Below are positions 1 to 5,699 of a DNA stretch of 7,561 bases, one piece after another (position 1 is the first letter of the stretch; every line of letters starts with the position of its first letter). Location of the stretch: contig CAMCQD010000079.1 of the NCBI GenBank assembly GCA_945876925.1, positions 1-7,561 on the forward strand. Reading direction: 5' to 3'. Position numbers and translations under genes: made by a program. The notes beneath the pieces are model-generated. The model was not told the origin of the DNA. It was given only the letters and a program-made list of their open reading frames with translations, and ran no database searches. The DNA comes from an uncultured Dermatophilus sp. Lineage in GTDB: Bacteria; Actinomycetota; Actinomycetes; Actinomycetales; Dermatophilaceae.

Positions 1-1135
1 GGTGGTGCGCGACCTGGAAACCGGCCAGGACATCACGATCCGGGCGCGGTACACGATCACCGCCACCGGGGTATGGACCGAGACCACCCAGGCCCTCGCC
101 CCCGGAACCGGTGGCGGCCTGCGCGTGCTGGCCAGCAAGGGCGTCCACCTCGTCGTCCCCCGGGACCGGATCGACGGCAGCACCGGCATCTTCCTGCGCA
201 CCGAGAAGTCGGTGCTGTTCATCATCCCGTGGGACCGGTACTGGGTGATCGGCACCACCGACACCGAGTGGACGCACGACCTGGCCCACCCGGTCACCAC
301 CGCCGCCGACATCGACTACGTGCTGGAGCACGCCAACGCGGTCCTGGCCGACCCGCTGGACCGGTCCGACATCATCGGCACCTACGCCGGCCTCAGGCCG
401 CTGCTGCAGCCCAGGGCCAGGGGCGAGAACGCCTCGGCGAAGGCCTCCCGGGAGCACGCCATCGCCCAGGTCCGTCCCGGACTGGCCGCCATCGCCGGGG
501 GCAAGCTCACCACCTACCGGGTGATGGCCGCCGACGCCGTCGATTTCGCGCTCCGCCAGCTCGACGGCCCCGAGGGCGCCCGGGCCCGCCCGGCCGTCAC
601 CGAGCGCATCCCCCTGACCGGGGCGGCCGGCTACCCCGCCTGGCAGGCCCAGTGCGAGCGGATCGCAGCCGACGAGGGCTGGAGCGCGGCCCGGGTGCAG
701 CACCTGCTGGACCGGTACGGGGACGAGCTGCCGGTCATCCTCGACCTGGCTGCCCAGGACGACCTGGGCAGCCCGCTGGAGCATGCCCCGGACTACCTGC
801 GCGCCGAGGTGGCCTTCGCCGTCACCCACGAAGGCGCCCTGCACCTGGAGGACATCCTGCGCCGGCGGGTGCGGCTGGACTACGAGCAGCGCGACCGGGG
901 AGTAGCTGCGCTGCCGGAGATCGGGGCCATCGCCGCGCCTCTGCTGGGCTGGGATGCCGGTACCCTGACCCGCGAGATCGCCAGCTACGCCGCCCGGGCG
1001 GAAGCCGAGGACGCCGCCGTGGCCGAGCGCACCGACGCGGCAGCCATCGCGGCCCGGCGGGCCGTTCCGGACCTCGCCGGGATGCTGCCCGGCCCGGCGC
1101 CGGCGGGCCCCCAGGAGGCCACGCCCGCGCCGTAG
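1..1135 (+). CDS. glpD: Aerobic glycerol-3-phosphate dehydrogenase, C-terminal part (start lies left of the window)
   Basis: This membrane-associated flavoenzyme oxidises sn-glycerol-3-phosphate to dihydroxyacetone phosphate and passes electrons to quinone. The visible 377 residues begin inside the FAD/substrate domain. Family landmarks run in order: ATGVW (residues 21-25), SKGVHLVVP with a His matching the substrate-pocket His (45-53), GTTDT (84-88), YAGLRPL with the conserved Arg (128-134), SREH (149-152) and GGKLTTYR with the conserved Lys (166-173). A helical C-terminal DAO_C-type domain follows, roughly 230-335, then an Ala/Pro-rich tail. The family is usually about 500-580 residues, so roughly the first 130-200 are missing. 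The GTG at position 2 is only the first possible start in the window: the FAD-binding GxGxxG motif is absent, so the gene must begin further left. It lies 120 bases upstream of glpK on the same strand, as expected for a glycerol operon. The frame is intact. Confidence 0.95.
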   Translation, partial: VVRDLETGQDITIRARYTITATGVWTETTQALAPGTGGGLRVLASKGVHLVVPRDRIDGSTGIFLRTEKSVLFIIPWDRYWVIGTTDTEWTHDLAHPVTTAADIDYVLEHANAVLADPLDRSDIIGTYAGLRPLLQPRARGENASAKASREHAIAQVRPGLAAIAGGKLTTYRVMAADAVDFALRQLDGPEGARARPAVTERIPLTGAAGYPAWQAQCERIAADEGWSAARVQHLLDRYGDELPVILDLAAQDDLGSPLEHAPDYLRAEVAFAVTHEGALHLEDILRRRVRLDYEQRDRGVAALPEIGAIAAPLLGWDAGTLTREIASYAARAEAEDAAVAERTDAAAIAARRAVPDLAGMLPGPAPAGPQEATPAP

Positions 1136-1160
1136 CGGCCACGACCCGGTCCGCAAGGCA

Positions 1161-1200
1161 GGCGGCGCTGCGCTCCGCAGATAGCCGGCGCTGCGCCGCC
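1161..1200. repeat. Imperfect GC-rich inverted repeat in the glpD-glpK gap
   Basis: The arms GGCGGCGC (1161-1168) and GCGCCGCC (1193-1200) are exact reverse complements. After a T-T mismatch the stem continues for four more pairs (1170-1173 with 1188-1191), leaving a 14-base loop. The same stretch can be read as two direct copies of GGCGCTGCGC (1164-1173 and 1187-1196), each containing the near-palindrome GCGC-T-GCGC, 23 bases apart. No T-run follows. It could be an intra-operon attenuator or RNA-stabilising hairpin, or a paired operator for a glycerol regulator. The sequence does not decide between these. Confidence 0.5.
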
Positions 1201-1240
1201 CGCCCGCGGGCATCCGGTGAGACTCCCCCGGCCCCCAGCT

Positions 1241-1246
1241 GAAAGG
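1241..1246 (+). promoter_or_regulatory. Ribosome binding site of glpK
   Basis: GAAAGG lies 9 bases before the ATG at 1256. It falls inside the longer open frame that begins at GTG 1217, and so supports 1256 as the true start. The extra 13 N-terminal residues of the longer frame are Pro/Arg-rich and do not match the family N-terminus. Confidence 0.6.
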
Positions 1247-1255
1247 CCCCCGAAG

Positions 1256-2791
1256 ATGAGTTCCCATTCCGCCCGGTACGTGCTGGCCATCGATCAGGGC
1301 ACGACGAGCACCCGGGCCATCGTGTTCGACCACTCCGGCGGGATCGTCTCGGCCGGCCAGCTGGAGCACGATCAGATCCTGCCGCGGGCCGGCTGGGTGG
1401 AGCACGACGCCACCCAGATCTGGGCCAATGTGCGCGAGACCGTCGCCCAGGCACTCGCCCGGGCCGACCTGAGCGCCGCCGGGCTGGCCGCCGTCGGGAT
1501 CACCAATCAGCGTGAGACCACGGTGGTCTGGGACCGGCGCACGGGCGAGCCGGTATGCCCCGCGATCGTCTGGCAGGACACCCGCACCCAGGCGATCTGC
1601 GACCAGCTGGCCGGTGCCGCCGGGCCGGACAAGTACAAGGACGTCTGCGGGCTCCCGCTGGCGACGTACTTCTCCGGGCCGAAGATCCGCTGGATCCTCG
1701 ACCACGTACCCGGCGCCCGCGAGCGCGCCCGCGCCGGTGACCTGCTGTTCGGGAACACCGACTCCTGGCTGATCTGGAACATGACCGGCGGGCCGGACGG
1801 CGGCGTCCACCTCACCGACGTCACCAACGCCTCGCGCACGATGCTCATGAACCTGCGCACCCTCACCTGGGACGAAGCGATCTGCGACGACATGGGCATC
1901 CCGGTCGCGATGCTGCCGCGGATCGAATCCTCCTCGCAGGTGTACGGGCACGGCCGCCCGCGCGGGCTGCTATCCGGGGTGCCCATCGCCGGGGACCTCG
2001 GCGACCAGCAGGCCGCCACCTTCGGGCAGGCGTGCTTCACGGCCGGGGCGGCGAAGAACACATACGGCACCGGCTGCTTCATGCTCATCAACACCGGCCA
2101 TGAGGTGGTGCGCAGCGGCCACGGGCTGCTCACCACGATGGCCTACCAGATCGGGCGGCAGCCACCGGTGTACGCCCTGGAGGGGTCGATCGCGGTTACC
2201 GGGTCGCTGGTGCAGTGGCTGCGCGACAACCTCGGCATGATCCGCACCGCCGCCGAGGTGGAAGCCCTGGCCGCCACCGTGGACGACAACGGCGGGGCGT
2301 ACATCGTCCCGGCCTTCTCGGGACTGTTCGCCCCGTACTGGCGGCCGGACGCCCGCGGCGCCCTGGTCGGGCTGACCCGGTACGTCAACGCCGGTCACAT
2401 CGCCCGGGCCGCCCTGGAGGCGACCGCCTACCAGACCCGTGACGTGATGGACGCGATGGTCGCCGACGCCGCCGGCCAGCAGCTCAGCCTCACCGAACTC
2501 AAGGTCGACGGCGGGATGACCGCCAATGAGACCCTCATGCAGTTCCAGGCCGACATCCTCGGCGTGCCAGTGGTGCGCCCCCGGGTCGCCGAGACGACCG
2601 CGCTGGGGGCGGCCTACGCCGCCGGGATCGCGGTCGGGTTCTGGTCCGGCGAGCAGGACGTGACGGGTAACTGGGCGGCGGACCGGCGCTGGGAGCCCCG
2701 GCTGGACTCCGCCGAACGCGACCGGCTGCTGCGCCAGTGGCATAAGGCGGTCGCTAAGACCCTGGACTGGGTGGACGAGGACACCGCCTGA
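1256..2791 (+). CDS. glpK: Glycerol kinase
   Basis: This FGGY-family kinase phosphorylates glycerol with ATP to sn-glycerol-3-phosphate in the cytoplasm, the step before GlpD. At 511 residues it matches the usual length of about 500. Signatures in order: the N-terminal phosphate-binding AIDQGTTSTR (11-20), GWVEHD (46-51), NQRET with the glycerol-binding Arg86 and Glu87, WQDTR with Trp106, TYFSGPK with Tyr138, GDQQA with the catalytic Asp250 and Gln251, YGTGCF (270-275), the second ATPase block around GLFAPYWRPDARG (356-368), and the C-terminal VDGGMTAN adenosine motif (417-424). All glycerol contacts are therefore present. I see no phosphotransferase-type His loop near residues 225-240. ATG 1256 is preferred because of its RBS and because it places YVLAIDQGTT ten residues from the N-terminus. 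The stop at 2789-2791 faces hisA. Confidence 0.97.
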   Translation: MSSHSARYVLAIDQGTTSTRAIVFDHSGGIVSAGQLEHDQILPRAGWVEHDATQIWANVRETVAQALARADLSAAGLAAVGITNQRETTVVWDRRTGEPVCPAIVWQDTRTQAICDQLAGAAGPDKYKDVCGLPLATYFSGPKIRWILDHVPGARERARAGDLLFGNTDSWLIWNMTGGPDGGVHLTDVTNASRTMLMNLRTLTWDEAICDDMGIPVAMLPRIESSSQVYGHGRPRGLLSGVPIAGDLGDQQAATFGQACFTAGAAKNTYGTGCFMLINTGHEVVRSGHGLLTTMAYQIGRQPPVYALEGSIAVTGSLVQWLRDNLGMIRTAAEVEALAATVDDNGGAYIVPAFSGLFAPYWRPDARGALVGLTRYVNAGHIARAALEATAYQTRDVMDAMVADAAGQQLSLTELKVDGGMTANETLMQFQADILGVPVVRPRVAETTALGAAYAAGIAVGFWSGEQDVTGNWAADRRWEPRLDSAERDRLLRQWHKAVAKTLDWVDEDTA

Positions 2792-2870
2792 GGGGGCACC
2801 TCGCCCGCGCCCGGAGAAGGGACGCCCGGCGGGGAACGGCCGGCCAGCCGCAGGCGGCGCCGGTGCCCCT
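2792..2870. terminator. Possible bidirectional terminator between convergent glpK and hisA
   Basis: The 90-base gap between the stops of two converging genes holds long-range complementary arms. GGGGCACC (2793-2800) pairs with GGTGCCCC (2862-2869), and four more pairs are possible inside. A small palindrome, GGCCC-GG-GGGCC (2871-2882), overlaps the hisA stop. No oligo-T follows on either side, and the 61-base interior makes this a weak intrinsic terminator. The call rests mainly on gene orientation. Confidence 0.35.
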
Positions 2871-2897
2871 GGCCCGGGGGCCTACGGCCGGCCAGCC
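2836..2897. repeat. 14-base direct repeat at and just beyond the hisA 3' end
   Basis: ACGGCCGGCCAGCC occurs at 2836-2849 and again at 2884-2897, 48 bases apart. The second copy encodes the last HisA residues and part of its stop. The first lies in the intergenic gap. This looks like a small duplication of the hisA tail. Chance is possible because the motif is very GC-rich and includes the palindrome GGCCGGCC. Confidence 0.5.
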
Positions 2898-3622
2898 ACG
2901 CCGAGGGCTTCCTCGATGGTGAACTGCCCCTGGTACAGCGCCGATCCGACGATGGCCCCCTCGACCCCGACCGGCACCAGCGCGCGGATGGCGCGCAGAT
3001 CGTCCAGGGTGGACACCCCGCCCGAGGCGACCACGGGCGACCCGGTGCGCTCGCACACTCCGCGCAGCAGTTCCAGGTTGGGGCCGGCGAGCATGCCGTC
3101 CCGGGCGACGTCGGTGACCACGTACCGGGCGCACCCGGCGGCCTCGAGCCGGTCCAGGGTGCTCCACAGGTCGCCGCCGTCACGGGTCCACCCGCGCGCG
3201 GCCAGCGTGGTGCCGCGCACGTCCAGGCCGATGGCGACACGGTCGCCGTGCTCGGCGATGATCCGCTCGGTCCACTCCGGGTCCTCCAGGGCCGCGGTGC
3301 CGATGTTCACCCGGCGGCAGCCGGTGGCCAGCGCCCGCTTCAGCGACTCGTCATCGCGGATCCCGCCGGACAGCTCGACTTTCAGATCGAGCCGGGCGAC
3401 GATGCCGGCCAGGAGGGCGGCGTTGTCCCCCCGCCCGAAGGCGGCGTCCAGGTCGACCAGGTGCAGCCACTCGGCACCGGCGTCCTGCCAGCGCAGGGCA
3501 GCCTGGTACGGGTCGCCGTACTGGCCGCCGGTTCCGGCGACGCCCTGCTGTAACTGCACCGCCTGGCCGTCGACGACGTCGACGGCGGGCAGCAGCTCAA
3601 GCCGGGGAAGGTCGGTAGTCAC
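2882..3622 (-). CDS. hisA/priA: Phosphoribosyl isomerase A (HisA/PriA)
   Basis: This (beta-alpha)8-barrel isomerase converts ProFAR to PRFAR in histidine synthesis. In many actinobacteria (PriA) it also performs the TrpF step of tryptophan synthesis. The 246 residues include LLPAVDVVDG with catalytic Asp15, HLVDLDAAFGRG (54-65), ELSGGIRDDESL (83-94), GLDV (132-135), ARGW with the PriA-type Arg143 and Trp145, VVTDVARDG with catalytic Asp171, and the phosphate-binding ASGGVSTLDD (199-208). At the position of M. tuberculosis PriA Arg19 there is Gln23, which is unusual. The next codon is a rare TTA (3551-3553). The GTG at 3620-3622 is chosen because a strong RBS precedes it and the frame upstream has no HisA character. 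It lies 93 bases after hisH and is the last gene of the cluster. A 5-pair hairpin (3681-3693) lies in that gap. Confidence 0.95.
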   Translation of the reverse strand: MTTDLPRLELLPAVDVVDGQAVQLQQGVAGTGGQYGDPYQAALRWQDAGAEWLHLVDLDAAFGRGDNAALLAGIVARLDLKVELSGGIRDDESLKRALATGCRRVNIGTAALEDPEWTERIIAEHGDRVAIGLDVRGTTLAARGWTRDGGDLWSTLDRLEAAGCARYVVTDVARDGMLAGPNLELLRGVCERTGSPVVASGGVSTLDDLRAIRALVPVGVEGAIVGSALYQGQFTIEEALGVAGRP

Positions 3623-3627
3623 GCGAG

Positions 3628-3635
3628 CCTCTTTC
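3628..3635 (-). promoter_or_regulatory. Ribosome binding site of hisA
   Basis: On the minus strand GAAAGAGG ends 5 bases before the GTG at 3622. This decides the start over the GTG at 3694, which would add 24 residues unlike the family. Confidence 0.65.
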
Positions 3636-3715
3636 TCGTGCAGCGATGATGCGCGGATGATCCAGCTGGTGCCGGGAACCTGCCCAGCGGGCACCGGCGG
3701 CTTCGACGCTACCTG

Positions 3716-4333
3716 TCAGCGCAGCGTGGTGATCCAGTTCCTCAGCAGGTGGGCACCGGCGTCCCCGGACTTCTCGGGGTGGAACTGCGTGGCCGACAGC
3801 GGGCCGTTCTCGACCGCGGCGACGAAACGGGTGCCGTGCTCAGCCCAGGTGACCCTGGGGGCGACCGCGGCGAACGGGCCCTGCGGGTGCACATCCCAGC
3901 CCTGGGCGGCGTAGGAGTGCACGAAGTAGAACCGCTCGCCGGCAACGCCGTCGAACAGCACCGAATCCGGCGGCGGCGCGACGGCGGCCGGCAGGCGCCC
4001 GGCGACGCCGGGCCACTGCCCCAGGCCCGGCAGCGGCTGCGCGGACGGCTCGGCTGAACCTTCGAACATCACCTGCATGCCCACGCAGATGCCCAGCACC
4101 GGCCGCCCGCCGGCCAGCCGGGTCTCGATGATCCGCGGCCCGTCCACGGCGCGCAGCCCGCGCATGCACGCATGGAAGTTGCCGACCCCGGGCACGAGCA
4201 GGCCGTCGGCGCCGAGGCAGGCCCGGCGGTCGGCGGTGAGCTCGACGCGGGCGCCGAGCCGGGCCAGCATCCGCACGGCCGAGCGGACGTTGCCGCTGCC
4301 GTAGTCGAGCACGGTGATCTCCGGGGCACGCAC
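3716..4333 (-). CDS. hisH: Imidazole glycerol phosphate synthase, glutamine amidotransferase subunit
   Basis: HisH hydrolyses glutamine and channels ammonia to HisF, which makes imidazole glycerol phosphate and AICAR from PRFAR. The 205-residue protein has the class I amidotransferase fold: LDYGSGNVRS (9-18), the oxyanion-loop region LVPGVGNF (46-53), the nucleophile elbow GICVGMQ with Cys83, FYFVHSYA (135-142), and QFHPEKSG with His185 and Glu187. The triad is complete. Compared with family members as I remember them, about nine residues are missing between Val118 and Ala119 (around 3979/3980), where the conserved PHMGWN motif should sit. The reading frame runs straight through, so this is an in-frame loss. 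The gene starts at GTG 4333, one base after the TGA of the preceding gene (TGA-G-GTG), with a GGAGG site inside that gene, so translation is probably coupled. Confidence 0.94.
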   Translation of the reverse strand: MRAPEITVLDYGSGNVRSAVRMLARLGARVELTADRRACLGADGLLVPGVGNFHACMRGLRAVDGPRIIETRLAGGRPVLGICVGMQVMFEGSAEPSAQPLPGLGQWPGVAGRLPAAVAPPPDSVLFDGVAGERFYFVHSYAAQGWDVHPQGPFAAVAPRVTWAEHGTRFVAAVENGPLSATQFHPEKSGDAGAHLLRNWITTLR

Positions 4334-4334
4334 C

Positions 4335-4937
4335 TCACGCCTCCGCTCCGGAGCGTTCCAGCTCCAGTTCGTCTAGTAACCGGTCAAATTCGCGAGCGTA
4401 CCGGGCCTTCGGCGAGACCGAGCGGGCCCCCGGCAGGGTCGTGATGCACGTGTCGCCGGTGAGCACCCCGGCACCGGGCAGGGCGAGGATATCCAGCGCT
4501 CCGGTGAGGATCTGGGCGGCTTCCAGGTCGGCCCGCCGCAGCAGCGCGGCCAGCGCCGCAGCGGCCCTGGCCTGCACCCGGGTGTCCAGGCCGGAGACGA
4601 CGACCACATCGGGGATGCGCGCGGCGGGCAGCCCCTCGGGGGCGACCAGGCCGTGATGCGGGGTCCAGATGAGCCAGCGCACCACCGGCCGCATCCCCGC
4701 CGGGTGCAGCACGATGACCGCCTGCGCCCCCACCTTGAAGAACCCCAGCGCGGGGCGCATCCGCCAGGACACCGGCCGCCCGGCCAGGGTGCGCACGGCG
4801 TCGTCGTAGGGGTAGCGGGCCTGGGCCGGGCCGGTGGCGCTGATCATCGTCCAGCCTTCGACGGCAGCCATGGTCAGCTCGCCCAGGCCCCGCCGGGCCC
4901 AGCTGGCCGCGCTCTCGATCCGGCCGGCGGACAGCAC
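4335..4937 (-). CDS. Unrecognised protein encoded between hisB and hisH
   Basis: I do not recognise this family. From the GTG at 4937 the product is 200 residues. Other starts are GTG 5003 (GGAG 6 bases upstream, overlapping hisB by 20 bases), ATG 4871, and ATG 4847 (GAAGG 7 bases upstream, 170 residues). High third-position GC from 4937 onward suggests coding, but the start is uncertain. No signal peptide or clear membrane helix is visible. Features include an aromatic/basic stretch (RYPYDD, GRPVSWRMRPALGFFKVGAQ), strand-like hydrophobic runs (AVIVLHP, VVRWLIWTPHHG, IPDVVVVSGLD), an Ala/Leu-rich helix with paired Arg, a Gly-rich ALPGAGVLTGDTC, and an acidic C-terminus. An alpha/beta fold is plausible. 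Near the 3' end are adjacent rare codons TTA-CTA (4374-4379). Its stop lies one base before hisH, which suggests a role tied to the histidine pathway. That is inference from position only. Confidence 0.75.
   Translation of the reverse strand: MLSAGRIESAASWARRGLGELTMAAVEGWTMISATGPAQARYPYDDAVRTLAGRPVSWRMRPALGFFKVGAQAVIVLHPAGMRPVVRWLIWTPHHGLVAPEGLPAARIPDVVVVSGLDTRVQARAAAALAALLRRADLEAAQILTGALDILALPGAGVLTGDTCITTLPGARSVSPKARYAREFDRLLDELELERSGAEA
4340..4346 (-). promoter_or_regulatory. Ribosome binding site of hisH
   Basis: GCGGAGG on the minus strand, 6 bases before the GTG at 4333, lies within the last codons of the preceding gene. It fits a translationally coupled pair and is the strongest of the sites seen here. 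Confidence 0.7.
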
Positions 4938-4983
4938 GATCCCCCGGCCGATGGCGGCCCGGCGGCGGCCCCGCCCGCGGCGC

Positions 4984-5601
4984 CTAGAGTGCGCCCTTGG
5001 CACTGGGGACTCCGGTGACACGCGGATCGGGTTCGATCGCGGCCCGCAGGGCACGCGCCAGCGCCTTGAACTGGGCTTCGACGATGTGATGAGGATCGCG
5101 CCCGGCGATGAGCCGGACATGCAGCGCGATCCGGGCGTGATAAGCGAACGTCTCCAGCACGTGCCGGGTCATCGACCCGGAGTAGCTGCCGCCGATGAGC
5201 GCGTACTGCTGTCCCTCGGGCTCCCCGGTGATCACGGCGTAGGGACGGCCGGAGACGTCGACCACGGCCTGGGCGATTGCCTCGTCCAGCGGGATGGTGG
5301 CCTCCCCGAACCGGCGGATGCCGCGCTTGTCACCGAGCGCGGCGGCAACGGCGTCACCCAGCACGATGGCGACGTCCTCGATCGTGTGGTGCCCGTCGAC
5401 GTGCAGGTCACCGCTGGCCTCGACGACCAGGTCGATGAGGCTGTGCCGGGCGAGGGTGACGAGCATGTGGTCGTAGAAGCCGACGCCGGTGCGCACTGCC
5501 GCCTCCCCGGTGCCGTCGAGGTCGGCCCGTACCCGCACGGTGCTCTCGGAGGTCGAGCGGCTCTTCTCGGCGACGCGGTGGACGCGGTTCTCGTCACTCA
5601 T
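4984..5601 (-). CDS. hisB: Imidazoleglycerol-phosphate dehydratase
   Basis: This monofunctional dehydratase turns imidazole glycerol phosphate into imidazole acetol phosphate, the substrate of HisC. The 205 residues are typical of the stand-alone family; the fused phosphatase of E. coli HisB is absent, so histidinol phosphate must be hydrolysed by another enzyme. The metal-binding motifs are complete: GFYDHML with His45, DGHHTIED with His71, His72 and Glu75, MTRH with His147, and HHIVEAQFKA with His171, His172 and Glu175. The C-terminus SAKGAL is characteristic of the family. ATG 5601 is preferred over GTG 5616 because GAGGAG lies between them at correct spacing for 5601. It lies 89 bases after the hisC stop. 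No convincing promoter is seen in that gap, so it is probably in the same transcript. Confidence 0.96.
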   Translation of the reverse strand: MSDENRVHRVAEKSRSTSESTVRVRADLDGTGEAAVRTGVGFYDHMLVTLARHSLIDLVVEASGDLHVDGHHTIEDVAIVLGDAVAAALGDKRGIRRFGEATIPLDEAIAQAVVDVSGRPYAVITGEPEGQQYALIGGSYSGSMTRHVLETFAYHARIALHVRLIAGRDPHHIVEAQFKALARALRAAIEPDPRVTGVPSAKGAL

Positions 5602-5606
5602 CTCGG

Positions 5607-5612
5607 CTCCTC
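5607..5612 (-). promoter_or_regulatory. Ribosome binding site of hisB
   Basis: GAGGAG on the minus strand, 5 bases before the ATG at 5601, selects that start over GTG 5616. Confidence 0.65.
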
Positions 5613-5657
5613 GCACGCAAGCACTGCATTCTCCGCCCGGCCCGGGCGCACCTGGGC

Positions 5658-5699
5658 TGACCCTACCTGGCCGGAGCTAGCTGGCAGGAGCTAGCTGGC
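5658..5699 (-). repeat. 14-base tandem repeat across the hisC stop codon
   Basis: On the minus strand GCCAGCTAGCTCCT (5699-5686) is followed at once by GCCAGCTAGCTCCG (5685-5672), 13 of 14 identical. A third, decayed unit, GCCAGGTAGGGTCA (5671-5658), matches about 9 of 14. Each of the first two units holds the palindrome AGCTAGCT. The hisC TAG stop (5691-5693) lies inside the first unit. Replication slippage is the simplest origin. The repeated TAG of the second unit is out of frame. Confidence 0.7.

Noticed and set aside
73..1242. Plus-strand 389-codon frame overlapping glpD in another phase
   Set aside because: The Arg/Pro/Gly-rich product is typical of a shifted frame in GC-rich DNA. The glpD frame has the motifs.
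1970..2743. Minus-strand 257-codon frame opposite glpK
   Set aside because: It lies antisense to highly conserved glpK motifs, and its Gly/His/Pro/Val-rich product has no recognisable domain.
3681..3693. Hairpin TGCCC-AGC-GGGCA in the hisH-hisA gap as a terminator
   Set aside because: It has only five pairs and no T-run, and it lies within a probable operon. Such short GC hairpins are expected by chance at this base composition.
2916..3914. Plus-strand open frame of 332 codons opposite hisA and hisH
   Set aside because: It lies antisense to two clear his genes. Its product is Ser/Arg/Pro/Thr-rich with no domain, as expected from the complementary strand of high-GC coding DNA.
3970..3995. 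Frameshift or sequencing slip as the cause of the missing HisH motif
   Set aside because: Both sides remain in the same frame and the missing length is a multiple of three. No alternative frame encodes PHMGWN nearby. A true 27-base assembly loss cannot be excluded.
4834..5694. Plus-strand open frame of 286 codons opposite hisB
   Set aside because: It mirrors hisB and the start of the unrecognised gene. Its Asp/Val/Gly-rich composition is a shadow pattern and it has no family motifs.
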